In this document: one piece after another, positions 48,752 to 58,793 of the stretch
Layout: each line of letters opens with the position of its first letter
Numbering within the stretch: the first letter of the stretch is position 1
Assembly (NCBI RefSeq): GCF_003323735.1
Contig: NZ_QOIM01000017.1
Span: forward strand, 101,456 to 165,455
Length of the DNA: 64,000 nucleotides
From: Streptomyces reniochalinae
Lineage (GTDB): Bacteria; Actinomycetota; Actinomycetes; Streptomycetales; Streptomycetaceae
Reading direction: 5' to 3'
Made by a program: the position numbers and the translations under genes
The notes under the pieces: generated by a model
Told to the model about the DNA's origin: nothing
Databases searched by the model: none
Seen by the model: only the letters and a program-made list of their open reading frames with translations

Positions 48752-49903
48752 GTGACAGTCAGGACCGTACGGATCGCCATGAACGGCGTGACCGGACGCA
48801 TGGGACACCGCCAGCACCTCGTGCGCTCACTCCTCGCACTGCGCGAGCAGGGCGGCCTCGACCTCGGCGACGGGACCGCACTGGTGCCCGAGCCTGTACT
48901 GGTGGGCCGGCGCGAGCACGCGCTGGAATCCCTCGCCGCCCGCTACGGGCTGCACGAGTGGAGCACCGACCTGGACGCCGTCCTGGCCGACCCGACCATC
49001 GAGATCTACTTCGACGCGCAGGTGACCTCCGCCCGCGAGACCGCGCTGAAGAAGGCCATCGCCGCGGGCAAACACCTCTACACCGAGAAGCCGACCGCCA
49101 CCGGGCTCGACGGCGCACTGGAACTGGCGCGGCTCGCCACGCGCGCGGGGATCAAGCACGGCGTCGTGCAGGACAAGCTCTTCCTGCCGGGACTGCTGAA
49201 GCTCAAGCGGCTCGTCGAGGGCGGCTTCTTCGGCCGGATCCTCTCGGTGCGCGGCGAGTTCGGCTACTGGGTGTTCGAGGGGGACTGGCAGGAGGCGCAG
49301 CGCCCTTCCTGGAACTACCGTGCCGAGGACGGCGGCGGCATCGTCGTCGACATGTTCCCGCACTGGGAGTACGTGCTGCACAACCTCTTCGGCCGCGTGA
49401 CCTCCGTACAGGCCCACGCCACCACCCACATCCCGCGCCGCCGGGACGAGCGCGGCAAGCCCTACGAGGCCACCGCCGACGACGCCGCCTACGGCATCTT
49501 CGAGCTGGAAGGCGGCGCCCTCGCGCAGATCAACTCCTCCTGGGCGGTGCGGGTCCACCGCGACGAACTGGTCGAGTTCCAGGTTGACGGCACCGAGGGA
49601 TCGGCCGTCGCCGGGCTGCGCCGCTGCCGCGCCCAGCACAGGGCCGCCACGCCCAAGCCGGTGTGGAACCCGGACCTGCCCGCGACCGAGAGGTTCCGCG
49701 AGCAGTGGCAGGAGGTGCCGGACAACGGCGACTTCGACAACGGCTTCAAGGCCCAGTGGGAACTCTTCCTCCGCCACGTCGCGCTCGGCACACCCTACGA
49801 GTGGGACCTGCTGGCCGGCGCGCGCGGCGTCCAGCTCGCGCAACTCGGCCTCCGGTCGTCGGCCGAGGGCCGCCGCCTGACCGTCCCGGAGCTGTCGCTG
49901 TGA
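48752..49903 (+). CDS. Gfo/Idh/MocA family oxidoreductase
   Basis: The protein has 383 residues from GTG 48752 after GAGAGGAAG. The N-terminal Rossmann domain (RTVRIAMNGVTGRMGHRQHL) and the GKHLYTEKPTATGLDGALEL segment with its conserved EKP are typical of NAD(P)-dependent sugar or inositol dehydrogenases. The C-terminal domain carries SWNYRAEDGGGIVVDMFPHW with the active-site Asp/His. First gene of the LacI-controlled operon; it overlaps the next gene by GTGA. The substrate is unknown, probably a sugar derivative. Confidence 0.9.
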   Translation: MTVRTVRIAMNGVTGRMGHRQHLVRSLLALREQGGLDLGDGTALVPEPVLVGRREHALESLAARYGLHEWSTDLDAVLADPTIEIYFDAQVTSARETALKKAIAAGKHLYTEKPTATGLDGALELARLATRAGIKHGVVQDKLFLPGLLKLKRLVEGGFFGRILSVRGEFGYWVFEGDWQEAQRPSWNYRAEDGGGIVVDMFPHWEYVLHNLFGRVTSVQAHATTHIPRRRDERGKPYEATADDAAYGIFELEGGALAQINSSWAVRVHRDELVEFQVDGTEGSAVAGLRRCRAQHRAATPKPVWNPDLPATERFREQWQEVPDNGDFDNGFKAQWELFLRHVALGTPYEWDLLAGARGVQLAQLGLRSSAEGRRLTVPELSL

Positions 49904-51123
49904 GCGCGGCGCCGCGCCCGCCGGCCGGGCGGCCCGCGGGGATCAGGCTGCCCGATGCCACCGGCGCCCTGCGCGGGTACGTCCCACGGACCGCGCCGGC
50001 CCCGGCCGTCAGCGCCGGGGCCGGGGCCGCGCCGCTCACCTCCCGCACCGTCTTCGCGGCCGCCCACGTCGTCGCCGACCCGTTCGCGGACCACTGCCCC
50101 GGCGCCCCCGCGGCCGTCGACTGGGACGCCACCCTGACGTTCCGCCGCCACCTGTGGGCGCACGGCCTCGGCGTGGCCGAGGCCATGGACACCGCGCAGC
50201 GCGGCATGGGGCTCGACTGGCCCCGCGCCGCCGAGCTGATCGGCCGCTCCGCCGCCGAGGCGCGCGCGGTGGGCGGCCGTATCGCCTGCGGGGTGGGCAC
50301 GGACCAGCTGAGCGGACCCGCCGCCGGGAGGGAGCGGGTGCGTGCGGCGTACGAGGAGCAGCTCGGCGTCGTGGAGGACGCGGGAGCCCAGGCCATCGTC
50401 ATGGCCTCCCGTGCGCTGGCCGCCGCGGCCCGCGGCCCCGAGGACTACCTCGCCCTCTACGGCGACCTGCTGCGTCAGGCCGCCGAGCCCGTCATCCTGC
50501 ACTGGCTCGGCCCCATGTTCGACCCCGCCCTGGAGGGCTACTGGGGCAGCCGGGACCTGGACGCCGCCACCGAGACGTTCCTGACGATCATCGCGGAACA
50601 CCCCGACAAGGTGGACGGGGTGAAGGTCTCCCTGCTGGACGCCGACCGTGAGAGGGCACTGCGCCGCCGCCTGCCCGCCACGGTGCGCTGCTACACCGGA
50701 GACGACTTCCACTACCCCGAGCTGATCGCGGGCGACGAGCGCGGATTCAGCCACGCGCTGCTCGGCGTGTTCGACCCCCTCGCCCCGCTGGCCGCCGAAG
50801 CCGTCCGCACCCTGGACACCGGGGACGGTGGGGCCACCGGGAACACCGCCGGATTCCGCGCGGCACTCGACCCCACCGTCCCCCTCGCCCGCCACCTGTT
50901 CCAGGAGCCCACCCGCTTCTACAAGACCGGCGTCGTCCTGCTCGCCTGGCTCGCGGGGCACCAGTCCCACTTCACCATGGTCGGCGGCCTGCAATCGGCA
51001 CGCTCCCTGCCCCACCTGGCGCGCGCCTACGAACTCGCCGACGGGCTCGGTCTCTTCCCCGACCCCGACCTGGCCCGTACCCGCATGCAGCAGTTCCTCG
51101 CCGTCCACGGAGTGCCCCGATGA
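49900..51123 (+). CDS. DUF993 aldolase-like protein
   Basis: The protein has 407 residues from GTG 49900. DUF993 proteins have a dihydrodipicolinate-synthase-like barrel. Here AVDWDATLTFRRHLWAHGLG, GADQLSG-like GVGTDQLSGPAAG, and KVDGVKVSLLDADRE, with a lysine in the position expected for Schiff-base chemistry, are visible. It lies between an oxidoreductase and a sugar isomerase in one coupled operon, so a retro-aldol or dehydratase step on an oxidised sugar is plausible but unproven. Confidence 0.85.
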   Translation: MSAAPRPPAGRPAGIRLPDATGALRGYVPRTAPAPAVSAGAGAAPLTSRTVFAAAHVVADPFADHCPGAPAAVDWDATLTFRRHLWAHGLGVAEAMDTAQRGMGLDWPRAAELIGRSAAEARAVGGRIACGVGTDQLSGPAAGRERVRAAYEEQLGVVEDAGAQAIVMASRALAAAARGPEDYLALYGDLLRQAAEPVILHWLGPMFDPALEGYWGSRDLDAATETFLTIIAEHPDKVDGVKVSLLDADRERALRRRLPATVRCYTGDDFHYPELIAGDERGFSHALLGVFDPLAPLAAEAVRTLDTGDGGATGNTAGFRAALDPTVPLARHLFQEPTRFYKTGVVLLAWLAGHQSHFTMVGGLQSARSLPHLARAYELADGLGLFPDPDLARTRMQQFLAVHGVPR

Positions 51124-51965
51124 CAGCCGCCCCGCCCGACCTCGCCCGCTTCTCCATCAACCAGGAGACCGTCAAACAACTCTCCCTGCCCGCGCTCGCC
51201 GAGACCTGCGGTGAGCTGGGCGTCACCCAGGCCGGACTGTGGCGCGAGCCGGTGCGCCGGTACGGCGTCGAGGCGGCGGCCCGGCTGATGAGGGACGCGG
51301 GCCTCACCGTCACCTCACTGTGCCGGGGAGGCTTCCTGACCGCCACTGAGCCCGGCGAGCGGCGCCGCGCCCTGGACGACAACCGCGCGGCACTGGAGGA
51401 GGCCGCCGCGCTCGGTACCGGCACCCTCGTGCTCGTCTCGGGCGGGCTCCCCGAGGGCAGCCGCGACCTGCACGGGGCGCGTGAGCGGGTCGCTGACGCG
51501 CTCGCCGAACTCGGCGACCACGCGGCCGCTGTGGGCGTGCGCATGGCGCTCGAACCCCTGCACCCGATGTTCGCCTCCGACCGGTGCGTGGTCTCCACCC
51601 TCGGCCAGGCCCTCGACCTGGCCGAACGCTTCCCGTCCGACCGGGTGGGCGTCGTCGTGGACACCTACCACCTGTGGTGGGACGACCAGGTGCCCGAACA
51701 GATCGCCCGCGCGGGCAGCGGGGGGCGCATCGCCGCCTTCCAGCTCGCCGACTGGGTCACCCCGCTGCCCGAGGGCGCGCTGTTGGGGCGGGGCCAGCTC
51801 GGTGACGGCTGCGTGGATCTCCGCCACTTCCGCACGCTGGCCGACGCGGCCGGATACCGGGGCGCTATCGAGGTCGAGATCTTCAACCCCGGCCTGTGGG
51901 CACGCGACGGCACCGAAGTGCTGGCGGAGACCGCCGGGCGGTACGTCCGTCACGCGCTCGGCTGA
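51120..51965 (+). CDS. Sugar phosphate isomerase/epimerase family protein
   Basis: The protein has 281 residues and starts in the ATGA overlap with the DUF993 gene. It is a xylose-isomerase-like TIM barrel with metal-site residues in MALEPLHPMFASDRCVVST, VGVVVDTYHLWWD and GAIEVEIFNPGLWA. Last gene of the LacI-controlled operon. Exact substrate unknown. Confidence 0.9.
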   Translation: MTAAPPDLARFSINQETVKQLSLPALAETCGELGVTQAGLWREPVRRYGVEAAARLMRDAGLTVTSLCRGGFLTATEPGERRRALDDNRAALEEAAALGTGTLVLVSGGLPEGSRDLHGARERVADALAELGDHAAAVGVRMALEPLHPMFASDRCVVSTLGQALDLAERFPSDRVGVVVDTYHLWWDDQVPEQIARAGSGGRIAAFQLADWVTPLPEGALLGRGQLGDGCVDLRHFRTLADAAGYRGAIEVEIFNPGLWARDGTEVLAETAGRYVRHALG

Positions 51966-51997
51966 CCCCGGCGCCCGCCGACGCGAGCGGCGTGGCC

Positions 51998-52813
51998 TCA
52001 GGAGGGCTTGCGGGCCAGAGCGCCGTACATCGCGATGTCCTCGTCGCTGACCTGCTCGTCGTCAGGGTCGGGGCGCCACTTGTGGACCTGCACGAGACCG
52101 GGCTCGATCAGTTCCAGCCCGTCGAAGAAGGCGGCCGCCTCGGCGCGGGTGCGCAGGGCCATCGGCATGCCCTCCGCCGCGTACCGCTCGGCGACCCGAC
52201 CCACCTCCTGCGGGGCGAAGTCGGCCGTCCCGACGGTCGCCGCGAGGTAGCTGCCTGCGGGCAGCGGGTCCAGCAGCCGGCGGAGCAGTCCGTGGTCGTC
52301 GTCGCCCGGGTGGATGAAGTGCAGCATGCCGACGACCAGCAGCGCCACCGGCTCGTCGAGCGCGAGGGTGTCGCGGAACCCGGCGGAGCCCAGGATGGCG
52401 TCCGGGTCCCGCATGTCCGCCTCGACGTAGGTGGTACGGCCCTCGGGCGTGCTGTTGAGCAGGGCCTGCGCGTAGTTCAGCACGATCGGGTCGTTGTCGA
52501 CGTAGACGACCTTCGACTCGGGCGCCGTGCCCTGGACGACCTCGTGCAGATTGGGGGAGGTCGGCAGCCCCGTGCCGATGTCCAGGAACTGGCGCACTCC
52601 CCGCTCGCGCGCCAGGTAGCGGCTCGCGCGCAGCATGAACGCGCGGTTGGCCCGCATGTGCACCGGCAGCGCGGGCCACACCTCCACCATGGCGTCCCCG
52701 GCCACCGTGTCGGCCGGGTAGTGGTTCTTGCCGCCCAGGATGTAGTCGTAGACCCGGGCCGAGTGGGCCGTTCCCGTGTTCAGCCGCTCCTGACCGCCGT
52801 CCCCGATATGCAT
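51998..52813 (-). CDS. DUF574-type SAM-dependent methyltransferase
   Basis: The protein has 271 residues from ATG 52813 (MHIGDGGQERLNTGTAHSAR), with GGAG 6 bases before; GTG 52825 is an alternative. Conserved family features are ARVYDYILGGKNHYPAD, RQFLDIGTGLPTSPNLHEV, VVYVDNDPIVLNYAQALL and LLVVGMLHFIHP. These methyltransferases are very numerous in Streptomyces, often beside regulatory genes, with unknown substrates. Confidence 0.93.
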   Translation of the reverse strand: MHIGDGGQERLNTGTAHSARVYDYILGGKNHYPADTVAGDAMVEVWPALPVHMRANRAFMLRASRYLARERGVRQFLDIGTGLPTSPNLHEVVQGTAPESKVVYVDNDPIVLNYAQALLNSTPEGRTTYVEADMRDPDAILGSAGFRDTLALDEPVALLVVGMLHFIHPGDDDHGLLRRLLDPLPAGSYLAATVGTADFAPQEVGRVAERYAAEGMPMALRTRAEAAAFFDGLELIEPGLVQVHKWRPDPDDEQVSDEDIAMYGALARKPS

Positions 52814-52873
52814 GCACCGCTCCACAACTGAGCCCCGGTGGTCCGCCGGAGCGTCGAACTCGTTGTCGACACC

Positions 52874-53770
52874 CTACGGGTGGACGTCCGTTGACGCGCA
52901 ACCGAACCGCGCCAGGCAGTGCCACACCTTCTTCACCGCCTGCGGGTCGTGGCCGCCCGTGCGCACCGCCTCACCCAGGACGCGGGGGTCGAGGCGGCCG
53001 CCGCCGCCCTCCCGCGCGATGCGCACGCCGAGATCCACGTACTCCTGGCCGCGGTAGTCGGGGTGGCGGCGCAGCTCGTCCGCGGTGAGTACGAAACCCG
53101 GGTGCCACTCGACGGGGCAGGGGAGCCGCGCGGCCGCCGCCTCCACCGCCGTGTTCCGGAAGGAGGGGTCCAGGACGAGCGCGTCGACGTCCCGGTCGAG
53201 TCGGACGCCGCCGTGGACCTGGGCCTCGACGTAGTCGTCGAGCAGGTCACGGCTCTCCGCCTCGGCCAGTTCGACGAGCGCCATCCGGGAGGCCACGCCG
53301 AAGGCGGACGGCTCGGTGACGCTGTCCGGATAGCAGAACGTGGCACGCGCGAGCGTTTCGCGGGTGAGCCGCAGATGGGCCGAGCCGAAGCGGGGGGCCG
53401 CACCGGCCCGACGGCTGCGGTGGTCGAGCGCGCCGTAGACGGGGCGCTCCTCGGGCGGCGCCTCGTCGTACGCGCCGCCGAACATCCGGGCCTCCCACCG
53501 CCACCGGTCTCCGCCGGGGTGCGCCGTCAGGCCGCCGTTGCCGACACCGGTGACGAACTGCGAGGAGTAGGTGCCCTCCCGCGCCAGCCGCTCCAGCACC
53601 TGCTCCTCGCCCACCAGCCGGTCGGGGTGGAAGTTCACCGTGACGCGGGCTTCGGCTCCGAGCGGCCCGCCGCGCGAGCGCGCTGCGACGTACCGCAACG
53701 CCCGCAGCTGTGGTGGCCCGAGGGCGACACGGCCCGCCCGGCCGGTGGCGCCGCGCAGGTGTGTCTCCAT
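52874..53770 (-). CDS. DUF3626 domain protein
   Basis: The protein has 298 residues from ATG 53770. [60 protein letters not shown] and [20 protein letters not shown] are the conserved blocks of this uncharacterised family, whose weak similarity to ADP-ribosyltransferase-like folds I recall but cannot test here. It sits alone between a methyltransferase and a divergent oxidoreductase gene. Confidence 0.8.
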   Translation of the reverse strand: METHLRGATGRAGRVALGPPQLRALRYVAARSRGGPLGAEARVTVNFHPDRLVGEEQVLERLAREGTYSSQFVTGVGNGGLTAHPGGDRWRWEARMFGGAYDEAPPEERPVYGALDHRSRRAGAAPRFGSAHLRLTRETLARATFCYPDSVTEPSAFGVASRMALVELAEAESRDLLDDYVEAQVHGGVRLDRDVDALVLDPSFRNTAVEAAAARLPCPVEWHPGFVLTADELRRHPDYRGQEYVDLGVRIAREGGGGRLDPRVLGEAVRTGGHDPQAVKKVWHCLARFGCASTDVHP

Positions 53771-54000
53771 CCGTCCAGAGTGCCGGGAGGAGCGTGCTTG
53801 GCGCACCCGGAAATCGCGTGCGTGCGAGGAGAGCGCCGTCCCCCGGCGACGGCTCCGAGGCCGGGCGTGTGCGGCGCCGAGCGGCCGGTTCCGGCCACGT
53901 GTACGGCCCTGCCACCGGTGGTAAGCCGAGGAGTGCCAGGCAAGATGATCCGACGGCCGCGAGCGGTCCGGCCGCGAACCGACGAGGGGACGAACGCAGC

Positions 54001-54447
54001 ATGCCGATCCAGGGTGAGTACGTGCCGAGCCCGGAGCAGTGGGTGCGTGACCAGGTCGATCTGTACGAGAGCTCCGGCGGCACGGAGGGCACCACGATGC
54101 GGGGGATGCCCGTCATCGTCCTCACCACGCGGGGTGCCAGGAGCGGCAAGGTGCGCAAGACACCGCTGATGCGGGTGGAGCACGAGGGGAAGTACGCCGT
54201 GGTCGCCTCGAAGGGCGGAGCGGCCGAGCACCCCGTCTGGTACCACAACCTGGTCGCCGACCCCCGGGTCGAACTCCAGGACGGGCCCAAACGGCAGGAC
54301 ATGACGGCCCGCGAGGTCACCGGCGAGGAGAAGGTGCGGTGGTGGGAGCGCGCCGTGGAGGCGTTCCCCGACTACGCCGAGTACCAGCGCAAGACCGGCC
54401 GTGAGATTCCGGTCTTCGTCCTGGAACCCACCCCCGGCGGACACTGA
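54001..54447 (+). CDS. F420-dependent (Ddn-type) nitroreductase family protein
   Basis: The protein has 148 residues from ATG 54001. The split-barrel flavin/deazaflavin family motif [20 protein letters not shown] (cofactor phosphate site), then [20 protein letters not shown] and [20 protein letters not shown], match deazaflavin-dependent oxidoreductases such as Ddn. It probably reduces quinones or other electrophiles with F420H2. Confidence 0.92.
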   Translation: MPIQGEYVPSPEQWVRDQVDLYESSGGTEGTTMRGMPVIVLTTRGARSGKVRKTPLMRVEHEGKYAVVASKGGAAEHPVWYHNLVADPRVELQDGPKRQDMTAREVTGEEKVRWWERAVEAFPDYAEYQRKTGREIPVFVLEPTPGGH

Positions 54448-54542
54448 GCGGCAGGCCCGAGGCGCGCGGGCGCGGTCGGCCCGGCGCGGCGGCCTCAGCA
54501 GGGCGAGGGTGTGAGCCACGAGGCAGGAGCGAAGGAGCCCGG

Positions 54543-55199
54543 ATGGGTGAGCGCACGGACGGACACGAGGGCCCCGGCGGAGTGCGGGTGCCGGACTCCC
54601 GGCTGGCGGCGGAGGCCACGGAACTCGTGCGGGACACGACCGGCGACCTGGTCTACGACCACTCGCGCCGCGTCTACTTCTTCGGCAGCCTCCTGGGCCG
54701 TGCCCGTGGCATCGGCCACGACCCGGAACTGCTCTACGTCGCGGCCCTCTTCCACGACGTCGGGCTGGGCGAGCCGTTCCACGACAGCGGCCGCCGCTTC
54801 GAGGTCGACAGCGCGGACGAGGCCCGCCGCTTCCTTGCGGCCCGCTCCGTGCCGGAGGACAGCATCCGGCGGGTGTGGACGGCGATCGCCCTGCACACCA
54901 CACCGGGCATCCCGGAGTTCATGGAGCCCGAGGTGGCGCTGGTGACGGCGGGAGTGGAGTACGACGTCCTGGGCTTCGGCTTCGACGAGCTGGCGGCCGA
55001 CGACCGGGAGGCCGTCGTCACGCTGCATCCGCGTCCCGCGTTCAAACAGAGCATTCTGCGGGCGTTCGCTGACGGGGTGGGACCGAAGCCCGAAACGACG
55101 TTCGGCAACGTGAAGGCCGACGTCCTGGCGCACTACGACCCGCACTTCGAGCGCGGCGATTTCGTCCGCACCGTCCTGGAGTCGCCCTGGCCGGAGTGA
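54543..55199 (+). CDS. HD domain protein (cyanamide hydratase-like)
   Basis: The protein has 218 residues. The HD metal motif is split as YDHSRRVYFFG, LFHDVGLGEPF and IALHTTPGI. Overall layout resembles cyanamide hydratase-like HD proteins common in actinomycetes and fungi. Reaction unknown. It follows the Ddn-type gene after 95 bases and may be co-transcribed. Confidence 0.85.
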   Translation: MGERTDGHEGPGGVRVPDSRLAAEATELVRDTTGDLVYDHSRRVYFFGSLLGRARGIGHDPELLYVAALFHDVGLGEPFHDSGRRFEVDSADEARRFLAARSVPEDSIRRVWTAIALHTTPGIPEFMEPEVALVTAGVEYDVLGFGFDELAADDREAVVTLHPRPAFKQSILRAFADGVGPKPETTFGNVKADVLAHYDPHFERGDFVRTVLESPWPE

Positions 55200-55256
55200 A
55201 CCTCCGCCTGCGCGAGTGGCGGAGGCGCCCCTGGGACCGCCTCCGCCGCCCCGCCG

Positions 55257-56402
55257 TCATGCCGGTGGGGTCGCGTCCCAGGCGGCTTCGGCGCTGCGGA
55301 CGGCTCCGTCCGCGGCGGAGGTTCCCGTGCCGGCACCCGCGACGTCCAGCGTCCGCAGCCCCGCCGCAAGGGCCCGCACCGTGTCCGCGACCACCGTGCG
55401 GTCGGCAGCACGACCGTAGTGGTTCACGCGGAACATCTCCTCGGCGAGCGCGCCCGCCGCAGCCTGGAGCGGCACCCGGGGATCGGCCTCCAGCGCCGCG
55501 GCCACCACCTCGCGCGCGTCCACGCCCTCGGGCGCGCGCAGGGTCGTGGCGGCGGGCGCCGCGTCCTGGTCGCGCACCACGTACGGGGCCAGCCCCGGCA
55601 GCTCGCGTGCCGCGGCGCGCGTCGCGGCGGAGGCCGCGCGGTGCCGGGCGATCGAGTTCTCGAGACCTTCGGCGGCCACCCGGTCGACGGCCTGTTCCAG
55701 TGCCAGCATCTCCAACTGGGCGGGCGCGTGGGGCAGCGCGGTACGGCCGCCGTCGAGCCACCGCTGTTTCCAGTCGAGCAGCGAGAGGTACGAGCGGCGC
55801 GGCGCCTGCTCGTTCGCGGCGATCCGCTCCCACGCCCTGGCGCTGACCGAGACGGCGGAGACCCCGGCCGGGCCCGCCAGCGCCTTCTGTCCGCCGACGA
55901 CGCACAGGTCCACGCCCCACGCGTCCGTCAGCAGCGGCTCGGCGCCCACCGAGGCGACGGCGTCCAGCATCAGCAGCGCGCCGCTCTCACGCACCGCTTC
56001 GCCGATCTCGGCGACAGGGTTGGTGTTGCCGGTCGCCGCCTCCGCGTGGACGAGGCTGACCAGGCCGATGCGGGGGTTCCGCCGCAGGGCCTCGGCCACC
56101 TGTCCGGCCTCGACGGCTTTGGTGAACGGCGCGCTGAGCGTGACCACCTCGGCCCCGCAGGCACGCAGCCAGCCGCCGAACGTCTCCCCGTAGGGGCCGC
56201 TGACCACGTTCAGCGCCGTACTGCCGGGCGCCGCAGCCGAACGGATGCACGCCTCCAGCGGCAGCAGCGCCTCGCCTTGCATCGCCACCACGTCGCACCC
56301 GGTCCTCAGCAGTGAGGCGACCTTGTCCTCGACGGCGGCGAAGTGGTCCGCGGTCAGCGGCGGCAGATCCAGCAGGGACGGGTGCTCGGTGTTCGCAGTC
56401 AC
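55257..56402 (-). CDS. Class V PLP-dependent aminotransferase
   Basis: The protein has 381 residues from GTG 56402 (VTANTEHPSLLDLPPLTADH) with GGAAGG five bases before. The pattern matches alanine-glyoxylate or pyridoxamine-pyruvate aminotransferases: NVVSGPYGETFGGWLRACGA, LVHAEAATGNTNPVAEIGEA, LMLDAVASVGAEPLLTDAWG and the PLP lysine in CVVGGQKALAGPAG. The amino acceptor cannot be decided from sequence. Confidence 0.9.
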   Translation of the reverse strand: MTANTEHPSLLDLPPLTADHFAAVEDKVASLLRTGCDVVAMQGEALLPLEACIRSAAAPGSTALNVVSGPYGETFGGWLRACGAEVVTLSAPFTKAVEAGQVAEALRRNPRIGLVSLVHAEAATGNTNPVAEIGEAVRESGALLMLDAVASVGAEPLLTDAWGVDLCVVGGQKALAGPAGVSAVSVSARAWERIAANEQAPRRSYLSLLDWKQRWLDGGRTALPHAPAQLEMLALEQAVDRVAAEGLENSIARHRAASAATRAAARELPGLAPYVVRDQDAAPAATTLRAPEGVDAREVVAAALEADPRVPLQAAAGALAEEMFRVNHYGRAADRTVVADTVRALAAGLRTLDVAGAGTGTSAADGAVRSAEAAWDATPPA

Positions 56403-56533
56403 GGTCGCCTTCCAGCCACGAGGGGCGCTTCCTGGCACGTGCCCCGTTACCGCACGACCCTACGTCCGTGATCCGCCCGCCTCACCCTCCGGTACCCCGC
56501 ATCCGCTGCCGGAGGCTGCCGGCACCGGGAGGG

Positions 56534-58681
56534 TCAGGGACGGGGGCTGGTCACCAGCAGGGCCACGTCGTCGTGGTTGTCGGGGTGGCGCAGCGTCTTC
56601 AGCAGCCGGTCGCAGGTCTCCTCCAGCGATTCCGCCGCGCCAGGGCCACCCGGGCGCAGCAGATCCAGCAGCACGCCCAGCCGGTCCTCGATGTCGTCCC
56701 GCCGCGTCTCGACCAGCCCGTCGGTGTACAGCACGAGCCGGTCGCCCGCCTCGAGACCGACCGTCGTGGTGCCGTACTCGCCCAGCCCCGTGCCCAGCGG
56801 GGCGCCCTCGGGCGGGCCGACCAGCCGGGGCTCGCCCCGGGCCGGGACGAGGACGGGGGGCAGGTGGCCGGCCGAGGCGATCCGGCAGCGGCCCTCCGCC
56901 GGGTCGTAGACGGCGTACAGGCAGGTGGCGATGTAGGGGTCGAGGCCTATCGTGATGCGGTCGAGGTGGCCGAGCACGTCGTGCGGGGGCAACGACAGCC
57001 GGGCGAGGGTCTGGGTGGCGGTGCGCAGCCGTCCCATGGTGGCGGCCGCGTTGATGCCGCTGCCCATCACGTCGCCGACGACGAGGGCCGTGCGGTCCTG
57101 TTCGAGCTCCAGCACGTCGAACCAGTCGCCGCCGACCTCGCTGTGGGCGCCGGCCGGCTGGTAGCGGGAGGCGACCCGCAGCCGGGTCGCGGTGGCCGCC
57201 GGTGTGGGCAGCATGCTGCGTTGCAGGGTGAGCGCGATGTTGTGCTGCTGCCGGTAGAGGCGGGCGTTGTCGATGCAGACGGCGGCGCGTCCCGCCAGCT
57301 CGCAGGCGAGGACGGTGTCGTCGCGGTCGAAGGGCTTGGGGTTGCGGGAGCGTTTGAGGTCCAGGGCGCCCAGCACCTCACCGCGCGCGATGAGGGGGAC
57401 GGCCAGGTAGGAGTGGACCCCGGCGCGCGCCAGCAGCGCCGCGGACTCCTCGTCCCTGGCGATGTGCAGCAGATCCTCGGGGCGCACCGCAGGTACGGCG
57501 ACGGGCTCCGCCGTGGCCACACAGCGGGTGACCAGCCGGTCGGCTCCGTAGCGCGCCACATGCCCCGGCAGGTCGGCCGCGTCCGCGGCGACGGTCGGGT
57601 AGGCGAGCGCGAGCGCCAGCGCACGGAAGGTGGCGGTCTCCTCCTCGGGGATGCGCACCGGCTGGTCGCTCACGGCGGCGTCCAGCACGTCCACGGCGGC
57701 GATGTCGGCCAGGTCGGGCACGGCGACCTCGGCCAGCTCCCTGGCGGTCTGTTCGAGGCCGAGCGTGGTGCCGATACGGACCGAGGCCTCCGCGAGGTGG
57801 GAGAGGCGCTGCCGGGCCGCTTCGGCCTGGAGCGCCGCCTGGTGGCGCTCGGTGATGTCGGTGACGGACACGGACAGCCCCAGCGGGCGCCCGCCCGCGT
57901 CGTCGAGCCGGAAGACGGACACGGACCAGGCCCGCCCCTCGCCCCGCGAGGTCTCACCGCCGAGGACTTCCTGGTCGATGACGGGTTCGCCGGTCTCCAG
58001 CACCTGCCGCATCACCCGCTCCGCCTTGCCCGCGTGGCCGTGGGGGAGGACGTCGTGGACGGAGCGGCCCAGGTGCTCCTCGACGCCGACGCCGTCCAAC
58101 TGCGTGAGGGTCGGGTTGACGGACACGTAGCGCAGCGCGGTGTCCATGACCGCGATCCCCATCGGGGACTGCTGCACCAGCCGGGCGGAGAAGGCCAGGT
58201 CGCGTTCGACCTCCCGCAGCGTGGCCTGGTCGGTGATCAGGCCCAGCCCGAAGACCGCGCCCTGGTCGTCGTTGAGGCGCATGTTGCGGAACTCCAGGGG
58301 TTTGACCTTGCCGTTCCGCAGCTTCACGGGGAAGGAGCCCGCCCAGCTCCGGCCGGACCGCAGCACCTGATCGAAGAGCCCCAGCACCAGATCCCGCTGC
58401 TCGTCGGGGACCAGCAGCGGCGCCGCGTAGCTGCCCAGCGCCTCCTCGGCCGAGTAGCCGAACAGCTCTTCGGCCTGCGGGCTCCACAGCACGATACGTC
58501 CCCGCGCGTCGAGCACCACGGCCCCCACGCCCAGCACGTCCAGGAGCCCGCCGGGCGGGGACAGGGACACGCCCTGCGGTCCTTCGCCTGCCACCGGCGC
58601 GCCGTCGACGTCGCCTGCCGGCGGCTCCTCGCGGTTCCTCACGACGACGGCTACCTTCCTGCCCTGGGCGCTCCCTTCCAT
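56534..58681 (-). CDS. PAS/GAF-sensing SpoIIE-type PP2C phosphatase
   Basis: The protein has about 715 residues; the start is uncertain (ATG 58681, or an upstream or downstream alternative). Two PAS domains occupy about 50-290 (GAVVLDARGRIVLWSPQAEE, GIAVMDTALRYVSVNPTLTQ) and a GAF domain about 310-480. The SpoIIE/RsbU phosphatase carries metal-binding aspartates in SEVGGDWFDVLEL, VVGDVMGSGINAAA, LYTDGLVETR and DNHDDVALLV. Such proteins dephosphorylate anti-anti-sigma factors in partner-switching circuits. It is cytoplasmic, with no partner gene adjacent. Confidence 0.92.
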   Translation of the reverse strand: MEGSAQGRKVAVVVRNREEPPAGDVDGAPVAGEGPQGVSLSPPGGLLDVLGVGAVVLDARGRIVLWSPQAEELFGYSAEEALGSYAAPLLVPDEQRDLVLGLFDQVLRSGRSWAGSFPVKLRNGKVKPLEFRNMRLNDDQGAVFGLGLITDQATLREVERDLAFSARLVQQSPMGIAVMDTALRYVSVNPTLTQLDGVGVEEHLGRSVHDVLPHGHAGKAERVMRQVLETGEPVIDQEVLGGETSRGEGRAWSVSVFRLDDAGGRPLGLSVSVTDITERHQAALQAEAARQRLSHLAEASVRIGTTLGLEQTARELAEVAVPDLADIAAVDVLDAAVSDQPVRIPEEETATFRALALALAYPTVAADAADLPGHVARYGADRLVTRCVATAEPVAVPAVRPEDLLHIARDEESAALLARAGVHSYLAVPLIARGEVLGALDLKRSRNPKPFDRDDTVLACELAGRAAVCIDNARLYRQQHNIALTLQRSMLPTPAATATRLRVASRYQPAGAHSEVGGDWFDVLELEQDRTALVVGDVMGSGINAAATMGRLRTATQTLARLSLPPHDVLGHLDRITIGLDPYIATCLYAVYDPAEGRCRIASAGHLPPVLVPARGEPRLVGPPEGAPLGTGLGEYGTTTVGLEAGDRLVLYTDGLVETRRDDIEDRLGVLLDLLRPGGPGAAESLEETCDRLLKTLRHPDNHDDVALLVTSPRP

Positions 58682-58793
58682 CCTCCCTCGCGCTCCGGTG
58701 ACGTGCCCCTCCAGCGCGCAGGGGTGCACCCGATGCGCCCGTTCGGGTGATCGGGGCGGGGACGGCGGCGCGAGCGGCGCCCGCCGGCCGGGC

